44,947 bases of DNA, from the NCBI RefSeq assembly GCF_039523795.1, contig NZ_BAAAFZ010000077.1:1-44947 (forward strand). Direction: 5' to 3'. Numbering within the stretch: the stretch's first letter is position 1; each line of letters begins with the position of its first letter. Source of the stretch: Craurococcus roseus. GTDB lineage: Bacteria; Pseudomonadota; Alphaproteobacteria; Acetobacterales; Acetobacteraceae. The notes beneath the pieces were generated by a model. The model searched no databases. It was not told the origin of the DNA and saw nothing but the letters and a program-made list of their open reading frames with translations. Shown one piece after another: positions 23,507 to 32,060 of this stretch. The translations under genes and the position numbers were made by a program.

Positions 23507-23722
23507 ATGCTCCAGCTCCTCGGCAGCACGTCCTTCCTCCCTTCCTGCATCCTGGCCGGGGTGGGGCTCATGTTCGTGGTTCTCGTCGTCGCTTTGCCGG
23601 CGGCGCACGCGCTCGCCCTGATCGCCGGAACCGCCGTGGCGGCCGGGCTCGTGGTGGCGCGGCTCCGCCGGGAGACTGCGGCGAGCCGGCCGGTGGAGCA
23701 TCGCGTGCGGGCGAAGGCTTGA
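23507..23722 (+). CDS. Small membrane protein, unknown function
   Basis: A 71-residue protein with one long or two short hydrophobic helices (about 10-52) and a basic tail (RLRRETAASRPVEHRVRAKA). I do not recognise the family. The ATG at 23507 is preceded by AGAGG at a good distance. The manganese catalase gene follows 188 bases downstream but has its own candidate stress promoter, so the two need not be cotranscribed. Confidence 0.55.
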   Translation: MLQLLGSTSFLPSCILAGVGLMFVVLVVALPAAHALALIAGTAVAAGLVVARLRRETAASRPVEHRVRAKA

Positions 23723-23848
23723 CGTGCCCCACCTCTTACCCCGCACCGGAACGGGTCCATCGCGTCGGATCGCGCATGGGCACGCCACGGCGCGCGCCGG
23801 CACCGTGCGCCCGGCCGTGGAACGGTCGCTGTCGTAGCGCGGGCGGAT

Positions 23849-23874
23849 AGAACCCGCGGAGACACCGCGCCGTT
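23849..23874 (+). promoter_or_regulatory. Possible EcfG-type promoter for Mn-catalase (one mismatch)
   Basis: AGAAC, 17 bases, CGTT: one base off GGAAC-N16-17-CGTT. It sits 37 bases before the chosen catalase ATG. Catalase genes are frequent members of this regulon, which raises its plausibility above a chance match. Confidence 0.35.
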
Positions 23875-23910
23875 GTGTGGCATCCAACCAAGACAGGTAG
23901 GATGGCCGCG

Positions 23911-24834
23911 ATGTTCCTCCGCGTAGACAAGCTGCAAACCGAACTGCCGGCCCCCAAGAAGCGCGACCCCAACGCCGCCGCGGCGTTGCAGGAGTTGCTC
24001 GGAGGGAAGTACGGCGAGATGTCCACGCTCGGGAACTACATGTTCCAGAGCTTCAATTTCCGCTCTAAGTCGAAGCTGCGGCCCTTCTACAGCCTCGTCG
24101 CTGCCATCACCGCGGAGGAGCTGGGCCACGTCGAACTGGTCAGCAACGGCGTCGCCATGCTGGCCAACGGTCCGGACTCCGAGGGCGACGAGACCGGCGG
24201 CGCGGACATCTCCGGCGCGCCCATGGAGGAGATGAAGAACACCGCCCTCCCCGCTGGCTTCCTGTCGCACGCCGGCGGCGCGGTGCCGATCGACTCCAAC
24301 GGCTTGTCGTGGAACAAGGATTTCGTCACCACGACCGGCAACGTCGTCGTGGACCTGTTGCACAACTTCCACCTCGAATGCGGCGCGCGCCTGCACAAGC
24401 TGCGCGTGTACGAGACGCTGTCGGACCCGACCGGGCGCGAGGTGTGCGGCTACCTGCTGGTGCGCGGCTCCGTCCACGCCCACGCCTACGCCCTGGCGAT
24501 CAAGCAGATCACCGGCGCCGACATCACCAAGGTCCTGCCCACGCCGAACATCCCGCTTGGCAAGATACCCGAATGCCAGAAGTACCTGGACGAGGGCTCG
24601 CACCGGCGCCTCTACCGCTTCAGCCCGGACGACTACCGCGAGATGGCCGGCATCTGGGGCAACGGCGAAACGGCGCTGCCGGGCGACCCGCCCGGCGAAT
24701 TGGAGGTGGTGGACGGCATGCCCGAGGGCGGCAAGATCCACGACCTCACCGGCACGGCCTCGGCCTTCACGCCGGACTACGCGCCGGAGGAGATGTTCGA
24801 GGTGGCGACCAAGCTCTACAAGATGTCGCGCTGA
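23911..24834 (+). CDS. Manganese (non-heme) catalase
   Basis: Di-manganese catalase, 307 residues, which converts hydrogen peroxide to water and oxygen in the cytoplasm. Expected metal ligands are visible: Glu36 (KYGEMSTL), Glu70 and His73 (AEELGHVELV), Glu156 (NFHLECGARLHKLRVYE) and His189 (GSVHAHAYALAIKQI); their spacing fits the Lactobacillus enzyme. I chose the ATG at 23911, giving the canonical MFLRVDKLQ start with AGGTAGG upstream; an ATG nine bases earlier is also possible. The C-terminus includes a PPGELEVVDGMPEGGKIHDL tail typical of the family. A long hairpin follows. Stress control is suggested by the upstream element. Confidence 0.92.
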   Translation: MFLRVDKLQTELPAPKKRDPNAAAALQELLGGKYGEMSTLGNYMFQSFNFRSKSKLRPFYSLVAAITAEELGHVELVSNGVAMLANGPDSEGDETGGADISGAPMEEMKNTALPAGFLSHAGGAVPIDSNGLSWNKDFVTTTGNVVVDLLHNFHLECGARLHKLRVYETLSDPTGREVCGYLLVRGSVHAHAYALAIKQITGADITKVLPTPNIPLGKIPECQKYLDEGSHRRLYRFSPDDYREMAGIWGNGETALPGDPPGELEVVDGMPEGGKIHDLTGTASAFTPDYAPEEMFEVATKLYKMSR

Positions 24835-24845
24835 GGGCCGGCCGC

Positions 24846-24880
24846 GGAAGGCGCCGCTCCGGCGACGGACGGCGCCTTCC
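24846..24880 (+). terminator. 11-bp hairpin after Mn-catalase
   Basis: GGAAGGCGCCG (24846-24856) and CGGCGCCTTCC (24870-24880) form a perfect stem with a 13-base loop, 12 bases after the catalase stop. No T tract follows. Confidence 0.6.
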
Positions 24881-24969
24881 CGGCACTCGCCCCGGCGGGC
24901 GGTTCCGCCGAGGGGTTGGCCACGTCGGCTGCGGAACCATATCGGGTTCGCACCCCCGAAAGCGATCCG

Positions 24970-25647
24970 ATGCCCCCGGCCTTGGCCCACGCCCTCATCG
25001 CCGCACGCCTGCCCGCCCGCCGCGACCCCGAACGCCCACCAACCCGCGTTCCGGACGAAGCGATGCGCGACGCGATGCGGGCCACGCTGGTGGCGCGGCC
25101 GCCCGGCCGGCTGTGGGTCTTCGCCTACGGTTCGCTGATGTGGGACCGCGGCGCCGTGCCCCACGACCTCGCGCTCAACGGCCGCCTGCGGGGCTTCGCG
25201 CGCCGCTACTGCCTCCGTGACGAGCACGACCGCGGGACGCCGGAAGCGCCTTCGCTCACCCTCGGCATCGAGCCCGCCCCCGGCGAGGCGTGCGACGGCG
25301 TGCTGTTCCGCTTGCCCGAAGCCGAGGAGGACGCGGCGCTTTGGAAGGTCTGGCGGCACGAGATGCCGTCCGGCTTCTACGTCGCCCAGTGGGTGGACGT
25401 CGCCGCCGCGGCGGACGGGGACGGCGGATGCCGCGCCCTCACCTTCGTGGCAGACCCCGGCCACCCACTCTACGCCGGCCGCGTCCCGGAAGCCGAGGTG
25501 GCGGACGTTTTGGCCCGCGGCGTCGGCCCGCAGGGGACGGCGGCCGCCTACCTGCTGGAGACCGCCGAAGCGCTCCGCCGCGAGGGCACGCCGGACCCTT
25601 TGCTGGAGCGGCTGTCGGGAGCGGTCGGCGCGCGGCTGGCGGGTTAG
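24970..25647 (+). CDS. chaC: ChaC-type gamma-glutamylcyclotransferase
   Basis: A 225-residue protein of the ChaC family, which degrades glutathione to 5-oxoproline and cysteinylglycine. The active-site loop WVFAYGSLMWDRGAVP (about 48-63) and the segment RGFARRYCLRDEHDRGTPEAPSLTLGIEP are diagnostic. RHEMPSGFYVAQWV (about 133-146) is also typical. The ATG at 24970 was chosen because sequence before it lacks family similarity; an earlier in-frame ATG at 24916 exists. It follows the catalase on the same strand after a hairpin, and converges on pntB. The pairing with catalase suggests redox homeostasis, but cotranscription is not evident. Confidence 0.88.
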   Translation: MPPALAHALIAARLPARRDPERPPTRVPDEAMRDAMRATLVARPPGRLWVFAYGSLMWDRGAVPHDLALNGRLRGFARRYCLRDEHDRGTPEAPSLTLGIEPAPGEACDGVLFRLPEAEEDAALWKVWRHEMPSGFYVAQWVDVAAAADGDGGCRALTFVADPGHPLYAGRVPEAEVADVLARGVGPQGTAAAYLLETAEALRREGTPDPLLERLSGAVGARLAG

Positions 25648-25675
25648 CCGCCGCGGCTGCCGACCGCGGCCCTCC

Positions 25676-27085
<1,410 letters not shown>

Positions 27086-27089
27086 CGCC

Positions 27090-27500
27090 TCAAGCCCTCT
27101 TCTTGCCGCTGAACATCGCCAGCATCCGCCGCGTGACGATGAAGCCGCCGAAGATGTTCACCGCGGCCAGCGCCGCGGCCAGGAAGCCGAAGGCCCGCGC
27201 CGCCAGGCTCTCGCCGAGCCCGGTCGCCAGGATGGCGCCCACCACGATCACGGAGGAGATGGCGTTGGTGACGCCCATCAGCGGCGAGTGCAGCGCCGGC
27301 GTCACGTTCCAGACCACGTAGTAGCCGACGAAGCAGGCCAGCAGGAAGATGGTCAGCAGGAACAGGAAGGGGTCGGCGGCCGCGACCGCGCCCTCGACAG
27401 ACGGCGCGCTCCGGGCAGCGAGGTCCCGCGCCTGCTGCGCCAGGATCATCGCGTGTTCGGCGGCGCGCTGCGCCTGGTTGGCCAACTCGGTGGGATCCAT
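27090..27500 (-). CDS. pntAB: NAD(P) transhydrogenase subunit alpha, membrane part
   Basis: A 136-residue subunit with about four transmembrane helices, the membrane portion of the alpha subunit that is a separate protein in many alphaproteobacteria. After a helical lead (about 1-40), FLFLLTIFLLACFVGYYVVWNVTPALHSPLMGVTNAISSVI is highly characteristic. The end (NIFGGFIVTRRMLAMF) is also conserved. The ATG at 27500 has GAGGAGAG upstream and lies 15 bases after the pntAA stop. It pairs with PntAA and PntB. Confidence 0.95.
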   Translation of the reverse strand: MDPTELANQAQRAAEHAMILAQQARDLAARSAPSVEGAVAAADPFLFLLTIFLLACFVGYYVVWNVTPALHSPLMGVTNAISSVIVVGAILATGLGESLAARAFGFLAAALAAVNIFGGFIVTRRMLAMFSGKKRA

Positions 27501-27515
27501 ACGTCTACGCTCTCC

Positions 27516-28670
27516 TCAAGCGGCCTTGGCTTGCTGCTGCAACGACGGGTGCACCACCTGCCCGCCGCGCGTCAGCATGACGCCGCGCACGATCTCGTCC
27601 TCCGGCGGCAGCTTCGGCGCGCCGGCCTCCTTGTCCCAGAACGTCGTCAGGAAGGTGAGCAGGTTCCGGGCGTAGAGCGCCGAGGACGCGGCGGGGATGC
27701 GCCCGGGCCAGTTGGTGTAGCCCAGGACGCGCACCCCGTTCGGCGTCGTCACCATCTCGCCCGGCTTGGTCATGGCGCAGTTGCCGCCCGCGTCGGCCGC
27801 GAGGTCCACGATCACCGAGCCCGGCTTCATGCTCTCGACCATCGGTTGCGACACCAGCGTCGGCGCCTTGCGGCCCTGCACCAGCGCGGTGCAGACCACG
27901 ATGTCGAACTTCTTGATGGCGTCCGCCACCACCTCGGCCTGCTTGGCCAGGAAGGCGGCGCTCATCGGCTTGGCGTAGCCGCCCGCCGTCTGCGCGGCGC
28001 GGCTTTCCTCGTCCTCGTGGCCGATGAAGGCGGCGCCGAGCGACTTGATCTCCTCCTTGGCCGCCGGCCGCACATCCGTCGCGGAGACACGGCCGCCGAG
28101 CCGGCGCGCGGTGGCGATGGCCTGCAAGCCCGCCACGCCCGCGCCCATGACGAACACGTTCGCCGCCGGCACCGTGCCCGCCGCCGTCATCAGCATGGGG
28201 AAGCCGCGGTCGAAGGCGGCGGCGGCCTCGACCACCGCGCGGTAGCCCGCGAGGTTCGCCTGCGAGGAAAGGATGTCCATGGACTGCGCGCGCGTGATGC
28301 GCGGCAGCAGCTCCATGGAGCCGGCGTCCACGCCGCGCTCGGCGAAGGCGCCCGCGTGCTCCGTGCCGAGTTGGCCGAGCAGCAACGCCCCGCGCGGCAG
28401 CATCGCCAGCTCGTCCACCTCGCCCTCGCCGGCGGCGAGCGGCGCCCGCACCTTGAGCACGATGTCCGCGCCGTCCAGCGCCGCCTTCGCGTCGGGCGCG
28501 ACCTCCGCGCCCGCCTCGGCGAAGGCCGCGTCGGTCACGCCCGCTTTCAGGCCGGCGCCGGCCTCCACCGCCACCGCCAGCCCGAGGGCCTTGTACTTCT
28601 TCACCGTCTCCGGCGTGGCCGCGACGCGAGTCTCGGCGGGCCGGCGCTCCTTCAGGACTGCCAGGCGCAT
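27516..28670 (-). CDS. pntAA: NAD(P) transhydrogenase subunit alpha, NAD(H)-binding part
   Basis: Soluble NAD(H)-binding domain I of the proton-pumping transhydrogenase, 384 residues, as in Rhodospirillum rubrum. It begins MRLAVLKERRPAETRVAATP, typical of the alanine dehydrogenase/PNT superfamily. RITRAQSMDILSSQANLAGY (about 125-144) and the Rossmann motif VFVMGAGVAGLQAIATARRLG are conserved, followed by the RGG-like mobile-loop region. The ATG at 28670 has GGGGAAGAC upstream. It is the first gene of the operon; a hairpin lies upstream at 28686-28717, separating it from the kinase gene. Confidence 0.96.
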   Translation of the reverse strand: MRLAVLKERRPAETRVAATPETVKKYKALGLAVAVEAGAGLKAGVTDAAFAEAGAEVAPDAKAALDGADIVLKVRAPLAAGEGEVDELAMLPRGALLLGQLGTEHAGAFAERGVDAGSMELLPRITRAQSMDILSSQANLAGYRAVVEAAAAFDRGFPMLMTAAGTVPAANVFVMGAGVAGLQAIATARRLGGRVSATDVRPAAKEEIKSLGAAFIGHEDEESRAAQTAGGYAKPMSAAFLAKQAEVVADAIKKFDIVVCTALVQGRKAPTLVSQPMVESMKPGSVIVDLAADAGGNCAMTKPGEMVTTPNGVRVLGYTNWPGRIPAASSALYARNLLTFLTTFWDKEAGAPKLPPEDEIVRGVMLTRGGQVVHPSLQQQAKAA

Positions 28671-28685
28671 TCGGTCTTCCCCTCT

Positions 28686-28717
28686 CCGGCGGCGGAAGAT
28701 GCAGGCACATCCGCCGG
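28686..28717 (-). terminator. Hairpin between the ABC1 kinase gene and pntAA
   Basis: CCGGCGG and CCGCCGG form a 7-bp stem enclosing a weaker GATG/CATC pair. It lies 24 bases past the stop of the leftward ABC1 gene. No T tract. Confidence 0.35.
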
Positions 28718-28741
28718 GCGGCAAGCCGGCCGCGCCGGGTT

Positions 28742-30127
28742 TCAGCCCACCGCGACCGCCGGCGTGACCGGCACCCGCGCCTCGCGCAGCGCCGCCGCTT
28801 GCCGTTCCGCGACGGCCGTTTCGGAGAAGCCTTCGATCTGCTCCATGAACAACCGGTGCCAGTTCACCTTCGCTCGCAATCGGAGGAAGGCGCTGCCCAG
28901 CCCGATCGCCGCGCGGTCCATCAACGGGAATTCGCGCGGCACGCGCACGCCGCCGGTGCGCTTCAGCCCCTTGTGGACCTCGCCGGCGATCTTGCGGCCG
29001 TAGGCCGGGTCGTCCGTTTCCTGGATCGGCCGCACGCGGTCCTGGATCAGCGGCTCGTACAGGAAGCGCGCCCAGAGGTTCAGCACCTCCATCGTTTCGC
29101 GCTTCAGGCCCTTGAAGCCCCAGGACTCGTAGGCCGCCACCGCCTTGTCCTCGTCGCCGTCGCGCACCGACTCGAACAGCATGATGACGCCCGCGACGAA
29201 GTGCGGCGCGAAGACGCGGATGGTGCCGAAGTCGAGCAGGTTGATGCCGTGCCCGCCGCGCGTTCCCGCGTCCGGCCGCACCTGGTAGTTGCCGAGGTGC
29301 GGGTCGCCGTGGATGACGCCGTAATGGTAGAAGGGCGACCACCACGCGCGGAACAGCGCCTCGGCGTAAGCATTGCGCTCCTCTTGCGGCGGGTCCTCCT
29401 CCAGCCGGCGCAGCAGGGCGCGGCCGTCGAGCCACGTCATGGTCAGCAACCGACGCGTGCAAAGCTCCTCGATGGGTGACGGCACGCTCACGCCGGGCAC
29501 CTCGGCCAGCATGATGCCGTAGAGGCGCATCTGCGACGCTTCGCGCAGGTAGTCCAGCTCCTCGCGCATCCGCTCGGCGATTTCGGCGTAGACCTCCTCG
29601 TGGTCGAGCGAGGTGTCCATGCGGCGGTAGAGGTTCATCGCCAGCTTGAGCTGGCGCAGGTCCGCCTCAAGAACGCTCGGCATGTCCGGATATTGCAGCT
29701 TGCACGCCACCTCGCGCCCGTCCGGCAAGGTGGCGCGATGGACTTGGCCGAGCGAAGCCGCCGCCGCCGCTTCCCGACCGAAGGTCTTGAAGCGACCCTC
29801 CCAGTTCGGCCCCAACTCGCCCGCCATGCGCCGGCGCACGAAGTTCCAGCCCATGGGCGGGGCGTTGGCCTGGAGCGCCGACAACTCCTGCGCGTACTCC
29901 TCCGGCAACGCGTCCGGCACGGTGGACAGGAACTGCGCCACCTTCATCAGCGGCCCCTTGAGCCCGCCCAGCACCGCCTTCAGGTCCTCCGCGTGCGCCG
30001 CCTTGTCCGTCCGCAGCCCGAGGAAGCGCTGCCCCGCCACGCGCGCGGCGATGCCGCCCACCGCGCCAGAGGTGCGCGCCATCCGGCGGATCTCGCCGAA
30101 GATCGTCGGCCCTTGCCGCTCAGACAT
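28742..30127 (-). CDS. ABC1/UbiB-like atypical kinase
   Basis: A 461-residue protein of the ABC1/ADCK/UbiB atypical kinase family, involved in quinone or lipid homeostasis. Motifs are KVAQ (62-65) in the place of KxGQ, the Ala-rich loop ASLGQVHRA (124-132), ACKLQYP (141-147, ATP-binding Lys), HGDPHLGN (273-280) and LLDFGT (297-302). The Gly to Ala change in the KxGQ motif appears in a subgroup of alphaproteobacterial members as far as I recall, and is worth checking. The ATG overlaps the upstream oligoendopeptidase stop by eight bases, so they are coupled. This need not be the main ubiB, since no ubiE/ubiJ is near. Confidence 0.88.
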   Translation of the reverse strand: MSERQGPTIFGEIRRMARTSGAVGGIAARVAGQRFLGLRTDKAAHAEDLKAVLGGLKGPLMKVAQFLSTVPDALPEEYAQELSALQANAPPMGWNFVRRRMAGELGPNWEGRFKTFGREAAAAASLGQVHRATLPDGREVACKLQYPDMPSVLEADLRQLKLAMNLYRRMDTSLDHEEVYAEIAERMREELDYLREASQMRLYGIMLAEVPGVSVPSPIEELCTRRLLTMTWLDGRALLRRLEEDPPQEERNAYAEALFRAWWSPFYHYGVIHGDPHLGNYQVRPDAGTRGGHGINLLDFGTIRVFAPHFVAGVIMLFESVRDGDEDKAVAAYESWGFKGLKRETMEVLNLWARFLYEPLIQDRVRPIQETDDPAYGRKIAGEVHKGLKRTGGVRVPREFPLMDRAAIGLGSAFLRLRAKVNWHRLFMEQIEGFSETAVAERQAAALREARVPVTPAVAVG

Positions 30128-31964
30128 CCGAGCGCTCGATCTCGTCGATGAAGCCAGCGATCACGTCCAGCCCGCGCTTCCAGAAGCCCGGGTCGGAGGC
30201 GTCCAGCCCGAACGGCGCCAGCAGCTCCTTGTGCCGCAGCGTGCCGCCCGCGCGCAGCAGGTCGAGGTACTTCCGTTCGAAATCCGGCACCGCGCCGTCG
30301 CTGTACACGCCGTACAGCGCGTTCACCAGGCAATCGCCGAAGGCGTAGGCGTAGACGTAGAACGGCGTGTGGACGAAGTGCGGGATGTAGGCCCAGTACA
30401 CGCTGTAGTCCGGCGTGAACTCGAAGGCCGGGCCCAGGCTCTCGCGCTGCACCTCCATCCAGATCTCGCCGATGCGCTCGTGCGCGATCTCGCCCTTGCG
30501 CCGCTCGTCGTGCAGCTTCGCCTCGAACCGGTAGAAGGCGATCTGCCGCACCACCGTGTTCAGCATGTCCTCCACCTTGCCGGCCAGCATGGCCCGGCGG
30601 CGGCGCGCGTCCGTCTCAGCGTCCAGCAGCCCGCGGAAGGTCAGCATCTCGCCGAACACGCTCGCCGTCTCGGCCAGGGTCAACGGCGTGCCGCTCAGCA
30701 GGTAGCCCTGGCGGCCCGCCAGCACTTGGTGGACGCCGTGGCCCAGCTCGTGCGCCAGGGTCATCACGTCGCGCGGCTTGCCGTGGTAGTTCAGCAGCAG
30801 ATACGGGTGCGCCGAGGGCACAGTCGGGTGCGCGAAGGCGCCGCTCGCCTTGCCCGGCCGCAACGCCGCGTCGATCCAGGGCTTGTCGAAGAACGGCTTC
30901 GCCACCGAGGCCAGCTCGCCCGAGAAGGCGGCGTAGCTCCCCATCACCCGCTCCACCGCCTCCGGCCAGGGGACGAGCTTGTCGTCCTCCTCCGGCAAGG
31001 GCGCGTTGCGGTCCCAGTGCTGGAGCTTCGGCAGCCCGAGCCACTTCGCCTTCATCGCGTAGTAGCGGTGCGACAGCCGCGGGAAGCCCTCGACGACGGC
31101 CGAGACCAGCGCGTCCACCACCTCGTCCTCCACCATGTTCGCGCGGTTGCGCGCGGAGGCCGGGCGCGGGTAGCGCCGCCAGGTGTCGATGATCTCCTTG
31201 TCCTTGGCGAGCGTGTTGGTGATGAGCGAGAACAGCCGCACGCGCTCCCCGAAGGCCTGCGACACGCCCTTGGCCGCCGCCTCGCGCACCGAGCGGTCGC
31301 GGTCGGTCAGGCGGTTCAGCGCCGCCGAGACCGTCAGCTCCTTGCCCCCCACCGGCACCGTCATGCCGGCCACCGTCTCGTCGAACAGGCGGTTCCAGGC
31401 GCTGCGGCCCGTCACCTCCTTCTCGTGCAGCAGCTTCTCCACCTCGTCGGAGAGCTGGTGCGGCCGGAACACGCGCAGGTCGCGCAGCCAGGGCCGCCAC
31501 CGCTCCAGCGCGCCGCCGGAGAACTTCGCCTCCAGCTCGGCGTCCTCCAGCCGGTTCAGCTCCAGGGTGAAGAACAGCAGATGCGAGGAGATGGCCGTCA
31601 CCCGCTCCTGCACCGTCTGGTAGAAGCGCCCGTTCGCCGAATCCTGCGCGTCGCCGGAGAACACGAGCTGGGCGTAGCTCATCGCCTTGCCCAGCCGCTC
31701 CTCGATCCGCTCGTACTCCGCGACGGCCGCCGCCAGCGCCGCGCCGTCCATGCCCCCCAGCTTGCCGGCGTGGCGCGCCGCGAAGTCCCTCGCCTCGGTT
31801 TCCGCCGCCTGGAGGTCGGACCCCAGCGCCTGGTCTTCCGGCGAGCGGTACAGGTCCCCCAGGTCCCAAACCGGCAGATCGGCCCCGCCCGGCGGCGCCC
31901 CGGCGTCGAGGGGCGAGCGGGGAACGGCGGCGGCGGCATTGCGCGCGGGCACGGGACGGGGCAT
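30120..31964 (-). CDS. pepF: Oligoendopeptidase F (M3 family)
   Basis: Zinc metallopeptidase of 614 residues that cleaves short peptides in the cytoplasm; usual PepF length is about 600. The zinc motif HELGH is at 405-409 (TLAHELGHGVHQVLAGRQGY). The third ligand region LTLAETASVFGEML follows about 25 residues later. The C-terminal substrate region includes PHFVHTPFYVYAYAFGDCLV. The ATG at 31964 begins MPRPVPARN, and the first about 30 residues look unstructured. It is coupled to the ABC1 kinase and diverges from an acyl-CoA synthetase. An inverted repeat lies in the divergent spacer. Confidence 0.94.
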   Translation of the reverse strand: MPRPVPARNAAAAVPRSPLDAGAPPGGADLPVWDLGDLYRSPEDQALGSDLQAAETEARDFAARHAGKLGGMDGAALAAAVAEYERIEERLGKAMSYAQLVFSGDAQDSANGRFYQTVQERVTAISSHLLFFTLELNRLEDAELEAKFSGGALERWRPWLRDLRVFRPHQLSDEVEKLLHEKEVTGRSAWNRLFDETVAGMTVPVGGKELTVSAALNRLTDRDRSVREAAAKGVSQAFGERVRLFSLITNTLAKDKEIIDTWRRYPRPASARNRANMVEDEVVDALVSAVVEGFPRLSHRYYAMKAKWLGLPKLQHWDRNAPLPEEDDKLVPWPEAVERVMGSYAAFSGELASVAKPFFDKPWIDAALRPGKASGAFAHPTVPSAHPYLLLNYHGKPRDVMTLAHELGHGVHQVLAGRQGYLLSGTPLTLAETASVFGEMLTFRGLLDAETDARRRRAMLAGKVEDMLNTVVRQIAFYRFEAKLHDERRKGEIAHERIGEIWMEVQRESLGPAFEFTPDYSVYWAYIPHFVHTPFYVYAYAFGDCLVNALYGVYSDGAVPDFERKYLDLLRAGGTLRHKELLAPFGLDASDPGFWKRGLDVIAGFIDEIERSDV

Positions 31965-31978
31965 GGCGGGACGGTCTT

Positions 31979-31997
31979 CGGTGCAATTGGAGCACCG
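31979..31997. promoter_or_regulatory. Operator-like inverted repeat in the pepF / acyl-CoA synthetase spacer
   Basis: CGGTGC and GCACCG pair around AATTGGA, in the 96-bp spacer between the two divergent genes. Its location suits a regulator binding site; none is adjacent. Confidence 0.35.
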
Positions 31998-32060
31998 GAT
32001 ATATGGCGGACGCGGACGGGGCCAACCCGTTGCGCCGCGGCAGGGAGGCGCGGACACGAG

